The notes under the pieces: generated by a model | Told to the model about the DNA's origin: nothing | The model's database searches: none | The model's input: only the letters and a program-made list of their open reading frames with translations | Program-made: the position numbers and the translations under genes | Part shown: positions 1-6,439 of the stretch, one piece after another | Position numbering within the stretch: position 1 is the first letter of the stretch | Layout: each line of letters opens with the position of its first letter | Source of the DNA: a virus | IMG/VR virus record: IMGVR_UViG_3300046535_001133 | Location: 1-42,326 of that record | Direction: 5' to 3' (one strand) | Length of the DNA: 42,326 nt

Positions 1-312
1 ATGACGGACTGCGAGAAGTGCGGTGTGTGTCAGCGCGTAGCGCATCAGTGCAAAGTGCCCGAGCCGCCAGCGGCGAAGGCCGAGCCGCCCGAGATTGGAA
101 CGCTGTCATTGGAAGCGACAGCGAAGGCCATCATCGCGCAACAGGCCGAGCAGATCGCGGCGTTGGAAGACACGCTGAATACGTGTGAGATTCACGCGGA
201 TGTCGAGAACATTAAGCATCGAACAGCGTGTGCAGTCTGTCTGACGGAAGCTCTAGAGCAGATCGCGGCGCTGGAGGCTGAAGCAAAAGGAGGTTCCAAC
301 GAGGGGTCTTAA
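1..312 (+). CDS. Small Cys-rich, coiled-coil protein of unknown function
   Basis: This 103-residue frame opens with ATG at the first base of the window, so an upstream start cannot be excluded. The N-terminus carries C4-x2-C7-x2-C10 and later cysteines/histidines (CEIHAD around 62-67, CAVC around 77-80). These could bind a metal. The segment EQIAALE occurs twice, around residues 50 and 86, in Ala/Glu-rich helix that looks like short coiled coil. A strong SD-like AAAGGAGG sits near the 3' end (286-293), but no start codon follows at useful spacing. I do not recognise the family. A regulatory or structural small phage protein is possible. Confidence 0.55.
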   Translation: MTDCEKCGVCQRVAHQCKVPEPPAAKAEPPEIGTLSLEATAKAIIAQQAEQIAALEDTLNTCEIHADVENIKHRTACAVCLTEALEQIAALEAEAKGGSNEGS

Positions 313-321
313 AAAAGAACG

Positions 322-351
322 TTGCTTTTCACATCTCCCCTGTTATATACT
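322..351 (+). promoter_or_regulatory. Candidate sigma70 promoter
   Basis: TTGCTT (322-327) and TATACT (346-351) are separated by 18 bases in an AT-rich gap between two genes. The -10 matches consensus at five of six positions; the -35 is weaker. A transcript would start near 357-360, which puts it at the ATG of a 26-codon leader frame. It would drive the 436-801 gene up to the terminator at 812-857. Confidence 0.45.
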
Positions 352-358
352 ACACATA

Positions 359-439
359 ATGAATCACACAGATTGCGAGTGGGGAATTAACCTCCCGCAA
401 AGGTGGGAGCCGCAATTCGCTCCCGGAGAAGACAGATGA
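359..439 (+). CDS. Possible 26-residue leader peptide
   Basis: An ATG at 359 opens a 26-codon frame ending in TGA at 437-439, which overlaps the ATG of the next gene (436) as ATGA. It begins MNHTDCEWG and contains two further Trp/Arg-rich turns. If the promoter at 322-351 is used, the ATG lies at or within a few bases of the transcript start, so it would be nearly leaderless. Translation of this frame would pass through the alternative hairpins at 392-424. It may be a regulatory leader or simply chance; there is no SD. Confidence 0.3.
   Translation: MNHTDCEWGINLPQRWEPQFAPGEDR
392..428 (+). promoter_or_regulatory. Mutually exclusive hairpins next to an SD (putative attenuator)
   Basis: CTCCC (392-396) can pair with GGGAG (405-409) across an 8-base loop. 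Alternatively GGGAGC (405-410) can pair with GCTCCC (419-424), again across 8 bases. The two stems share 405-409 and cannot coexist. The second stem ends directly against the GGAG SD (425-428) of the gene starting at 436. This arrangement is typical of translational attenuators. No known riboswitch class was recognised. Confidence 0.4.
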
Positions 440-801
440 GCATCCTCGATCAGGTCAAGGCCCAGGTTTCGCAGCTCACTCCCGACCAGGTTCGCGAGCG
501 TCTCGCTGCAATGGAAGCACGGGCAGCCCAGCAGCGCGAGAAGCAGAAGGTCCGCAACGCCTCCCTCACCGACGAACAGAAGACCAAGCGGGCGGAAGCC
601 CACAAGGCGTATCGGGACAAGAATCCCGACAAGTTCAAGGCGCAGCGCGAGGCGTACAACGCGAAGCCCGAGGTCAAGGCGAAGCGCAAGGAGTACCAGA
701 AGAAGCGCAACGCCGAGATGAAGTTCCTGCGTGAACGCGCCAAGGAGCTCGGCATCACAGCGACCCCGGCTCCGACCGAAGGCGCTCCCGCTCAGGGCTA
801 G
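436..801 (+). CDS. Lys/Arg/Glu-rich small protein, unknown function
   Basis: ATG 436 is preceded by GGAG at 425-428 (7-base spacing), so I prefer it over the longer frame starting at 403. The 121-residue product is almost entirely charged helix: an N-terminal MSILDQVKAQV helix, then runs rich in Lys, Arg, Glu and Ala, with repeated KAYRDKNPDK / REAYNAKPEV-type segments. A Pro/Ala-rich tail ends the protein. It looks like a small nucleic-acid-associated or histone-like phage protein, but I recognise no family. It is the sole gene of a unit bounded by the leader promoter and the terminator at 812-857, suggesting separate, high expression. Confidence 0.7.
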   Translation: MSILDQVKAQVSQLTPDQVRERLAAMEARAAQQREKQKVRNASLTDEQKTKRAEAHKAYRDKNPDKFKAQREAYNAKPEVKAKRKEYQKKRNAEMKFLRERAKELGITATPAPTEGAPAQG

Positions 802-811
802 TCGACCAACA

Positions 812-857
812 GGCCGGGGACACGATCACTCGATCAAAGGTCCCCGGCCTCTTTTTG
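812..857 (+). terminator. Rho-independent terminator
   Basis: GGCCGGGGA (812-820) pairs perfectly with TCCCCGGCC (841-849) across a 20-base loop and is followed by a T-rich tail (850-856). It lies between the 436-801 gene and queC, so queC must be reached by read-through or by a promoter not recognised here. Confidence 0.85.
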
Positions 858-902
858 TCCTCTATGGTGAACGTTGCAGGACTCTACAAGGAGCACCGAA
901 CA

Positions 903-1598
903 ATGAAAGCAATCGTCCTCGTCTCTGGTGGGCTCGACAGCTGCACGGCGTTGGCATGGGCTCACGCCCGATTCGGCCAACAGATTCTCCCGATCAGCTT
1001 CGCCTACGGCCAACGACACAGCAGAGAGATCGCTGCGGCAGAAAGAATCTGTGAGTTCTACGGACTCCATATCCCCCGCTACATCAACCTCTCCCAGGCC
1101 TTCGTTCAAATTGGTGGGTCTTCTCTCACCTCTGGAATCCGATCCGACAATCCGTCCACTGAATCCGTCGACCGCACTGAGGACGCGTCTCTTCCCCCGA
1201 CCTTCGTCCCTGGTCGCAACCTCATCATGCTCTCGGTCGCTGCGGCAATCGGGTATGTGGAAAAAGCCTACACCATCGTCGGTGGGTGGAATGCAGTCGA
1301 CTACTCCGGCTATCCGGACTGTCGACCCGAATTCCTCAAGTCACTTCAACACACCTGCAACCTGGCTTTGGGTCTCCCAATCCAAGCCAAGTCCTACGAA
1401 GTCATCCAGATCGAAGCCCCGCTCGTCGACATGTCCAAAGCCGACATCGTGGCACTGGCACTTCACCTCTCGGCTCCGCTCCACCTCACTTGGTCGTGCT
1501 ACGCCGGAGGGACTGAGCCCTGTGGAGAGTGCGACAGTTGCAAAATCAGGGCAGGCGGCTTCGCTGCACATGGGATTCCGGACCCCGCTCTCACGTAA
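903..1598 (+). CDS. queC: 7-cyano-7-deazaguanine (preQ0) synthase QueC
   Basis: QueC uses ATP and ammonia to convert 7-carboxy-7-deazaguanine to the nitrile preQ0, the last step of preQ0 synthesis. The 231-residue protein from ATG 903 has the PP-loop ATPase motif SGGLDS at 8-13. It also has the C-terminal zinc-binding cysteines C199, C207, C210 and C213 (CGECDSC). Length and layout fit normal bacterial QueC. ATG 903 follows AAGGAG at 888-893, so the 16 extra upstream codons are unlikely to be used. It stands about 6 kb from queD, queE and folE, alone between a terminator and the strong promoter at 1622-1650. In phages this enzyme supplies preQ0 for DNA guanine modification. The identification is firm; the DNA role is inferred from the rest of the pathway and the DpdA-like gene at 12269. 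Confidence 0.95.
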   Translation: MKAIVLVSGGLDSCTALAWAHARFGQQILPISFAYGQRHSREIAAAERICEFYGLHIPRYINLSQAFVQIGGSSLTSGIRSDNPSTESVDRTEDASLPPTFVPGRNLIMLSVAAAIGYVEKAYTIVGGWNAVDYSGYPDCRPEFLKSLQHTCNLALGLPIQAKSYEVIQIEAPLVDMSKADIVALALHLSAPLHLTWSCYAGGTEPCGECDSCKIRAGGFAAHGIPDPALT

Positions 1599-1621
1599 CG
1601 TGATTCCCCAGACCCACGGGG

Positions 1622-1650
1622 TTGAAATTACTTTCATCCTGTGGTATAAT
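1622..1650 (+). promoter_or_regulatory. Strong sigma70 promoter
   Basis: TTGAAA (1622-1627) and a perfect TATAAT (1645-1650) are separated by 17 bases. This is a near-consensus host RNA-polymerase promoter. Transcription should start near 1657, just ahead of the SD AAAGGAGG (1663-1670) of the gene at 1677. It is the best early promoter in the window and probably drives the genes from 1677 to at least the terminator at 6943-6982. Confidence 0.88.
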
Positions 1651-1676
1651 GGAAATATACTGAAAGGAGGCCAATC

Positions 1677-1847
1677 ATGGCCGGACAGACAGAGAGCAGT
1701 GTGACCCTCATCAAGGACTCCGACAAGAAGCACTCGGTCCTCTTCAAGGCAACGGAGAAGGACAAGGCATTGGATTCCCTCTACCTCAAGCGCCCCTTCG
1801 CTGATGGGCTGACAGAAATCACCGTCACCGTGAAGGGAGTCAAGTAA
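1677..1847 (+). CDS. 56-residue unknown protein, first gene after promoter
   Basis: The frame starts at ATG 1677, six bases after the very strong SD AAAGGAGG. It ends at TAA 1845-1847, which overlaps the next ATG as TAATG. The product is a small charged protein beginning MAGQTESSV, with a predicted beta hairpin at the end (TEITVTVKGVK). No family is recognised. Its position directly behind a near-consensus promoter with an ideal SD predicts one of the most strongly made early proteins. It could be a small host-takeover protein, but nothing in the sequence proves that. Confidence 0.75.
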   Translation: MAGQTESSVTLIKDSDKKHSVLFKATEKDKALDSLYLKRPFADGLTEITVTVKGVK

Positions 1848-2191
1848 TGCTCGTCGACACTCGTCGCGTAGCCGATCGCCTCAAGCTCACCACTTCTGGT
1901 GTGCGTAACCTCGTGAAACGGGGACTCCTCCACGACGTTGGCCCACAGAATCCCAACGCCAAGAAACACTTCATGAAGTTCGACTCCAAGGAGATCACGG
2001 CGTTCGCCAAGGTCTACAAACCCCGGCACCACATGTCTCCGGAGGACCTCAAGCAGGAGACGCTCTCCTGGAACGTAGTCCCGATCGAGCTCCAGCCGGA
2101 ACCCCCGCTCCAGCATGGCAACGGTAGCGTCTCTTCCCGCCTCGTCCGGTTGGAAGAGAAGCTCGACCAAATCCTTTACATCCTCTCGTAG
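1847..2191 (+). CDS. Helix-turn-helix DNA-binding protein
   Basis: The 114-residue product starts with a MerR/excisionase-like helix-turn-helix: DTRRVADRLKLTTSGVRNL at about 4-22, followed by VKRGLLHDV, where the wing and specificity residues usually lie. A middle region rich in Lys, His and Pro leads to a C-terminal helix (SRLVRLEEKLDQILYIL) that resembles a short coiled-coil dimerisation segment. The start overlaps the stop of the 1677 gene (TAATG), so translation is coupled. It is probably an early transcriptional regulator. Its binding site cannot be assigned, although the promoter 200 bases upstream is an obvious candidate. Confidence 0.7.
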   Translation: MLVDTRRVADRLKLTTSGVRNLVKRGLLHDVGPQNPNAKKHFMKFDSKEITAFAKVYKPRHHMSPEDLKQETLSWNVVPIELQPEPPLQHGNGSVSSRLVRLEEKLDQILYILS

Positions 2192-2199
2192 GAGGTCAC

Positions 2200-2340
2200 A
2201 TGGGACAAATCGGCAAAGAGCTTCGTGAGGTCTACGTGGAGCCCCTGGAGAACCCGGTTCCAAAAGAAGTCCCGGTCCCGGTTCCAACCCCCCAGGAACT
2301 TCCGGTGCCACAAGAAGAGCCTGTAAAGGTTCCTGCATGA
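2200..2340 (+). CDS. 46-residue Pro/Val/Glu-repeat protein
   Basis: ATG 2200 lies just after GGAGG (2191-2195), which itself overlaps the stop of the previous gene. After a short helical start (MGQIGKELREVYVEPLE), the protein is a Pro-Val/Pro-Glu low-complexity tail with repeated EVPVP and ELPVP units. The stop TGA 2338-2340 overlaps the next ATG (2337) as ATGA. Small proteins of this style are common in phage early regions, but their role is unknown. The overlap with both neighbours argues that it is really translated. Confidence 0.65.
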   Translation: MGQIGKELREVYVEPLENPVPKEVPVPVPTPQELPVPQEEPVKVPA

Positions 2341-2825
2341 AAATCCCCGACTACTTCAACCCCATCATTTCATGGCGGGGCTGGCGTGTCGGTCCGGACG
2401 GAGGGCTCTATGGTCCCGCAAGGACCGGAGCCCTCTGGATTCCGGGAGAACCCTGCCGTGCACTCTGCGATGGGATCGGCAACAAATACCACACCAACCA
2501 CAAACACCCGACATGGACCGCTCCCCAACTGAACTGCACTTGTGGGTTCTACTCCTACAAGACGCTTCACCAGGAGCTGCTCCACCTCGTCAGCTCGCAG
2601 AACGACACAACCTACTACTCCCAAGCATCACTCGGCCAGGTTAAGATTTGGGGGCGTGTGATCGAACATGCAGACGGTTGGCGTTCTCAGTACGCGTACC
2701 CGCACGCCATCATCGTCGGTAGGGACCAAGTCAGCAAGGAACAAGTCTCAATCATCAAGGCGGAATACAAAATCGAGGTGGAAGAGGTAGCTTCAATCGC
2801 CTCCTTCCTCTCATCCATCATCTAG
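2337..2825 (+). CDS. Conserved unknown protein with CxC and WGRVIEH motif
   Basis: This 162-residue soluble protein starts ISWRGWRVGPDGGLYGPA and has C43 and C47 (EPCRALCDG), then a His-rich stretch and CTCGFYSYKTL at about 67-77. The most distinctive segment is IWGRVIEHADGWRSQYAYP at about 104-122. From memory, a similar combination (a CGIYA-like box followed by WGRVIEH and AEYAYP) recurs in small uncharacterised proteins of actinobacteria and phages. Conserved Cys and His may bind a metal. The enzymatic or binding role is unknown. The start is coupled by ATGA to the previous gene. Confidence 0.65.
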   Translation: MKIPDYFNPIISWRGWRVGPDGGLYGPARTGALWIPGEPCRALCDGIGNKYHTNHKHPTWTAPQLNCTCGFYSYKTLHQELLHLVSSQNDTTYYSQASLGQVKIWGRVIEHADGWRSQYAYPHAIIVGRDQVSKEQVSIIKAEYKIEVEEVASIASFLSSII

Positions 2826-2835
2826 GAGAACACCA

Positions 2836-3102
2836 ATGGCAGGACGCCCGGATCTACAGTTTCAAATCAAGAACCCCTTCAAGACCCCTGGATCCCAGAA
2901 GACGTGGTGGGCACCCGTCGGAGACATTAGCCTGTGGAAGAACGAGCAAGGTGTGTGGAGCGGAAGCTGCCGCATCTTCGCCTTTGGGACGGAGTTCAAG
3001 GTCTTCGAGAAGGAGCCCTACCCAGGTCCTAAGCAGCAGGCTCTGGGCACAACACGCGTGGATGCGACCCGCGGGGATGAATCCATCGATCCTCCGTTTT
3101 AG
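2836..3102 (+). CDS. 88-residue unknown protein
   Basis: ATG 2836 follows AGGAGAACACC. The product is hydrophilic and beta-rich, with several aromatic residues in the middle (TWWAPVGDISLWKNEQGVWSG) and a Pro/Asp-rich end (DESIDPPF). The central part looks like a small beta sheet. The shape resembles small phage proteins that bind nucleic acid or host factors, but I recognise no family. It lies ten bases after the previous gene in the same transcription unit. Confidence 0.6.
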   Translation: MAGRPDLQFQIKNPFKTPGSQKTWWAPVGDISLWKNEQGVWSGSCRIFAFGTEFKVFEKEPYPGPKQQALGTTRVDATRGDESIDPPF

Positions 3103-3110
3103 GCTGGCCG

Positions 3111-3938
3111 GTGAACAGAATGCAAATCTGCTGGTGGGAACACGGAGAGTTGTTGGAACACTTACGAAGCCGGCCGGATCTATGGTTGGATGATGGGCAG
3201 ATGTGGGTCAGGAAGACCTCTACGGGTACTCCTGCGTTCGCTCTGCAGCTTCTTCCACCTGAGACGGACGGTCCGTACAGGATGTATACCCTCCACACCA
3301 CACCCGTCGAGTGGGAAGAAGCATACGTCCTTGACTACCTGGACAAGCTCCTATGGTATTGGACCTCGTATTCCTCCCGACTGGAGTTTGAAGCCCTGAT
3401 GATCTCCGAGCTCAACGAACCGCCTGAGATCGCCCGGCTAATGGCCATCGCGCTGATGCGTGCAACGGTCGAACCGAAGATCGATCCGGAGAAGGCGCCG
3501 CCTGATCCCAAGCAAGAACCTCTCTGGCACTGGGACCTTCCATGGCCTCCACAAACTGGCGTTCCCACGTCTGGGGTTGTAGGACACATGAGTCTCCCCA
3601 CTCCGGGCGGCTCGATCACCATCACCCAGCACGGCGAGCTCCTCCGCGTCCGATTCGAAATCGCCACACGACGGACCGCCAACGGCTGGCACAGCATCGC
3701 CATGCAGGGCTTCTGTCGACCCTTGGGTTACTCGGTCAGCAAATTCCTGGAAATGATGCAAATCCGAAGCCAAGAACCTTTGCAGACAGATGACCCTGAC
3801 TCCCAACTCAACTTCGAGGAGATCCTACATGCCAGTGCTGGAGAAGATGATGCTGATCTTCCTGGGGATACTAGCGGGGATGTTGTTCCTCCATGTGATC
3901 CAGGTCCTACGACAACCACAGAAGGAGGACAAAATTGA
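3111..3938 (+). CDS. Unknown protein with suspicious C-terminal tail
   Basis: The frame can start at GTG 3111 or ATG 3120; neither has a strong SD. The first 235 or so residues look genuinely coding: a Trp-rich N-terminus (ICWWEHGELLEH), a helical middle (LDYLDKLLWYWTSY) and a beta-rich part. The last 35 residues (Asp, Gly, Pro and Thr-rich, ending TTTTEGGQN) do not look like protein. They coincide exactly with a membrane microprotein encoded in the +1 frame at 3829-3957. Either the tail is tolerated overlap or the reading is affected by a small error here. No known domain was recognised. Confidence 0.55.
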   Translation: MNRMQICWWEHGELLEHLRSRPDLWLDDGQMWVRKTSTGTPAFALQLLPPETDGPYRMYTLHTTPVEWEEAYVLDYLDKLLWYWTSYSSRLEFEALMISELNEPPEIARLMAIALMRATVEPKIDPEKAPPDPKQEPLWHWDLPWPPQTGVPTSGVVGHMSLPTPGGSITITQHGELLRVRFEIATRRTANGWHSIAMQGFCRPLGYSVSKFLEMMQIRSQEPLQTDDPDSQLNFEEILHASAGEDDADLPGDTSGDVVPPCDPGPTTTTEGGQN

Positions 3939-3957
3939 TCGACGTTCAGATTGGTGA
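3829..3957 (+). CDS. Overlapping 42-residue single-pass membrane microprotein
   Basis: ATG 3829 sits seven bases after a perfect GAGGAG (3816-3821). It opens a 42-codon frame in the +1 register relative to the 3111 gene, ending at TGA 3955-3957. The product has a short N-terminus (MPVLEKM), one hydrophobic helix at about 8-27 (LIFLGILAGMLFLHVIQVL) and a basic, soluble tail containing Arg, Lys and Gln. This fits a single-pass membrane peptide. It overlaps the end of the 3111 gene and the first 23 bases of the nuclease gene at 3935. Its role is unknown; membrane-acting host-takeover or superinfection-exclusion peptides are possibilities only. Confidence 0.6.
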   Translation: MPVLEKMMLIFLGILAGMLFLHVIQVLRQPQKEDKIDRRSDW

Positions 3958-4870
3958 TGATCTCCGGATCCGAATCACCGAAGGCGAATTCACCCTCCGA
4001 CAATCCTCGGAGAAATCCTTCCAACTGTGTAAGAGGTATTATGGGTGGGAACGAATCGAAAACCTGGCTCCTGTCGCGATCCAATGGAATCTCATCTTTG
4101 GCACAGCAACTCACCTCTTCCTTCAAGAGCGCGGACGGGGCGTCGACATTCCCAAAGCGCTGGCTGCCGCCGAAAAGAGTCTTTCAGATGCAGTCAAGGG
4201 CAAGCTGGTGGGAGATGACGTAGGCCTGTACGAAGAACACCTCTTCATGCTTCGCAACATCGCCCCGGTCTACGACGCGTATTGGGGCGCGGATGATGCA
4301 CACGCGTTCATCCCACTCGGCCAAGAAATCAAAGGTCGGATCCCGGTCGGTGACCCACGCCACAAGGTCTTCTTGGTGTTCAAGACCGACAAGATCGTCA
4401 ACTACCTCGGTCAGCTCTGGCTCATCGACCACAAGACCATGCGGAAGAACGACGACCGGGAGTTCGCCAAGTACGAGATGGACATCCAACCCACAGCCTA
4501 CATCTACGGAGTCTCCAAAGTTCTGGGAATCCGCGTTGCAGGCATCATCATCGACGGGATCATCAAAACGAAGGTCCCCCAGTTCAGGCGAGAATCGTTC
4601 CTCCGGTCTGACGCCGAGCTGAAGGAGTTTGAGGAGGAATTCGTGGAGATGTGCCAAGAGATTGGTTGGCGGATGAAGAGGGTCCAAAACGGCGAGAACT
4701 GGAAAACCGTCTTCTACAAAAACACCGGTTCCTGCTTCCACTGGGGCAAAGCCTGTGCCATGTTGAAGCTCTGTAGCCGGGACACACCCGTCATGCGGAT
4801 GTACTACGAGAAGCGGGAACCCGACTACATGGACAACCCAAGCCTCCTGAACCAAGAGGAACCCAAATGA
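3935..4870 (+). CDS. PD-(D/E)XK nuclease of the RecB/Cas4 type with Fe-S cysteines
   Basis: The start is TTG 3935, six bases after GGAGG (3924-3928); no ATG fits. The 311-residue protein has the PD-(D/E)XK core: GTATH at 56-60, acidic E131, D152 (FKTDK) and IDHKT at 164-168, with D165 and K167 as the catalytic pair. A Q-x-x-x-Y motif follows (QPTAYIYG, 185-192). Four cysteines, C32 near the N-terminus and C267, C274 and C280 near the C-terminus, match the iron-sulfur staple of RecB/AddB and Cas4-type nucleases. It is expected to be a DNA exonuclease or end-processing enzyme. It probably works with the Sak4-like ATPase (5609) and SSB-like protein (6440) in phage recombination. Confidence 0.85.
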   Translation: MIDVQIGDDLRIRITEGEFTLRQSSEKSFQLCKRYYGWERIENLAPVAIQWNLIFGTATHLFLQERGRGVDIPKALAAAEKSLSDAVKGKLVGDDVGLYEEHLFMLRNIAPVYDAYWGADDAHAFIPLGQEIKGRIPVGDPRHKVFLVFKTDKIVNYLGQLWLIDHKTMRKNDDREFAKYEMDIQPTAYIYGVSKVLGIRVAGIIIDGIIKTKVPQFRRESFLRSDAELKEFEEEFVEMCQEIGWRMKRVQNGENWKTVFYKNTGSCFHWGKACAMLKLCSRDTPVMRMYYEKREPDYMDNPSLLNQEEPK

Positions 4871-5181
4871 ACCTTGTTGGTGCCAAGAATTTCCAAGTCC
4901 TGTCCGGTAAAATTCTGCTGGCCCCAGACCCGGACCTCGCCTGGTCGAAGGGCGGCATTTTCTTCCCGGACTCCATGAAGAAGAAGGCCGAATCCGGCCT
5001 ATGCGTCCAACACCAACCGTTGATTCTCGAGGAGGACCTAACCGGCAGACGGCTCCTCGTCGAAAAGTGGTTGTGGACCGAAATCGAACTTGAAGGTCAG
5101 CCGTTCCTCATTCTCGACGAACGGTCGGTCTTCGCAGTGCTTGAAACGGGGGACTTAACCCCCTCTCAGGAAGGAGCCTAG
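4867..5181 (+). CDS. GroES-like co-chaperonin
   Basis: The 104-residue product follows the GroES/Cpn10 plan. KILLAPDPDLAWSKGG at 15-30 leads into a GGIFFPDS segment (29-36), the place of the GroES mobile loop (GGIVLPDSA in typical GroES). A TEIELEG strand (71-77) and FLILDERSVFAVLE (80-93) match the C-terminal LIL-x-E-x-D-I-L-A-V-L-E of GroES. The middle is diverged. The start overlaps the nuclease stop as ATGA. Phage co-chaperonins such as T4 gp31 partner host GroEL to fold capsid protein. This one is much closer in length and motif to GroES. Whether it binds GroEL is inference. Confidence 0.7.
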   Translation: MNLVGAKNFQVLSGKILLAPDPDLAWSKGGIFFPDSMKKKAESGLCVQHQPLILEEDLTGRRLLVEKWLWTEIELEGQPFLILDERSVFAVLETGDLTPSQEGA

Positions 5182-5182
5182 A

Positions 5183-5383
5183 ATGGCGACACGCGACGAA
5201 GTGAAGTCGGAACTCATGAGCAGGATCGACAACGTGTTCCCGGAGGACCGCGAACTGGATCAGGAAGGGGATGTTCCGATCCTGGCCCAGGCGATCAGCT
5301 CGACCGATGAGGACGTGGACCAGCTCATCGCCGACATCGAAGAAGCCGAAACAGGCGAAGAGAATCCCGAAGCCGAAGGGTGA
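5183..5383 (+). CDS. 66-residue acidic unknown protein
   Basis: ATG 5183 follows AAGGAG in the end of the previous gene. The product is very acidic, with an N-terminal helix (ATRDEVKSELMSRIDNVF) and a second helix (DEDVDQLIADIEEAE). It ends in a Glu-rich tail. Small acidic proteins of this kind can act as DNA mimics or bind basic partners, but no family is recognised. The stop overlaps a possible GTG start of the next gene. Confidence 0.65.
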   Translation: MATRDEVKSELMSRIDNVFPEDRELDQEGDVPILAQAISSTDEDVDQLIADIEEAETGEENPEAEG

Positions 5384-5391
5384 TCCTGTTC

Positions 5392-5640
5392 ATGCCCTGT
5401 GAACTCGAACTGAAATCCGGTGGGCGAGTGTGGGGTTTGATCAGGGCTGAGGTTTCGCCGGAGGGTGAGGTGTTGAACATCGACATCAAACCCACCGGCA
5501 AACCAACTTGGAGCCCCTTCTGTCAGGCAACAGTGATCGATGTTCCCAACGTCGGACCGCAACTTGCGTTCAGGATGTTTGGAGCAGCTGCACAGAAAGG
5601 AGAAATCGATGCCAGTGGGAACGTCACTCGGACCGCGTAA
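5392..5640 (+). CDS. Small unknown beta-rich protein
   Basis: I prefer ATG 5392 (82 residues). GTG 5380 is possible because it overlaps the previous stop, and the GAAGGGTG stretch lies ahead of either. The product starts MPCELELKSGGRVWGLI and continues with alternating hydrophobic and charged residues typical of beta strands (PEGEVLNIDIKP). No known motif is visible. Its 3' end carries the AAAGGAG SD of the Sak4-like gene, so the two are closely coupled and overlap by 32 bases. Confidence 0.6.
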   Translation: MPCELELKSGGRVWGLIRAEVSPEGEVLNIDIKPTGKPTWSPFCQATVIDVPNVGPQLAFRMFGAAAQKGEIDASGNVTRTA

Positions 5641-6433
5641 GCTTCCTGAAGTCAAGTCCACGAAGGACTACATGCGGGGAGGTTACGCAACAATCCTCCT
5701 GTACGCCATTGCGCGGTTCGGAAAGACAAACCTTCTGCGCGGACTCCTCAAAAACGGGTTCCGACCCTTGGTTCTGTCTGTTGGAGAGATGGGGGACAGC
5801 CGCGGTTTAACCACTGTGGCTGACCTCGACATCCCAGTTGTAGAAGTGGATGATTGGGATACTGCCAAACTCGTCTGCGCGGAGTTGAAGAAGGGCAAAT
5901 ATCAAGACCACACCTTCGACGTGCTCTTCAACGACTCCCTCACTGGGTTTGGAAGCGTCTGGACCGACAAGGGCTTACAGGTCCTCGGATGGGATGAAAT
6001 CGGCGTACCGGTCGGGGGAAAAGACACCCGACAAATCTACGCATACATCCCAGAGAAGGGGCGTCAAACCATGAAGATGCTCTTTGACATCCCAGCTCAC
6101 CTCGTGTGTCTCTGTCGAGAAGGTCTCGTGGAAGAAGGGCAAGGTCTGGCAAAAATCACCTACCCTGCTCCTGAACTCCCTGGCCAGAAACTCAACAGAG
6201 AGCTTCCCGGTTGGCCTGACGCAACGGTCTACGGGAAGTTTATGAACGGAGAGCGAATCTTCCTGACTGAGCCGGAAGGGAAGACAATCGCGGGAATTCG
6301 AATGCCTGAGGGCATGAGGTTCCCAAAGCGCATGAAGGCAGATCTGTCACTCCTGATTCGGGGGATGAAGGGTGACATGGACGCGATCAAGGCAAGTGAA
6401 TTGCCCGCGCCAACAACACCCCCAAAGAGGTAG
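5609..6433 (+). CDS. Sak4-like RecA-fold ATPase (AAA_24 type)
   Basis: ATG 5609 follows AAAGGAG with good spacing. The 69-base longer frame is not needed. The 274-residue protein has a Walker A-like segment IARFGKTNLL (34-43) in which the first glycine of GxxxxGK[ST] is replaced. A Walker B strand DVLFNDSL follows at 103-110. Order, size and neighbours fit Sak4, a RecA-like single-strand annealing ATPase of phages. Its usual partner is an SSB-like protein, here the very next gene. It probably anneals or pairs single-stranded DNA during replication-linked recombination. The altered Walker A deserves attention because it may reduce ATP binding. Confidence 0.75.
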   Translation: MPVGTSLGPRKLPEVKSTKDYMRGGYATILLYAIARFGKTNLLRGLLKNGFRPLVLSVGEMGDSRGLTTVADLDIPVVEVDDWDTAKLVCAELKKGKYQDHTFDVLFNDSLTGFGSVWTDKGLQVLGWDEIGVPVGGKDTRQIYAYIPEKGRQTMKMLFDIPAHLVCLCREGLVEEGQGLAKITYPAPELPGQKLNRELPGWPDATVYGKFMNGERIFLTEPEGKTIAGIRMPEGMRFPKRMKADLSLLIRGMKGDMDAIKASELPAPTTPPKR

Positions 6434-6439
6434 AAGCAC

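Noticed and set aside
1781-2338. 185-codon minus strand frame over 1847-2340
   Set aside because: It is antisense to three + strand genes linked by start-stop overlaps and good SD sites.
4184-4855. 223-codon minus strand frame over the RecB-like nuclease
   Set aside because: Valine/leucine-rich antisense artefact of a well-supported gene.
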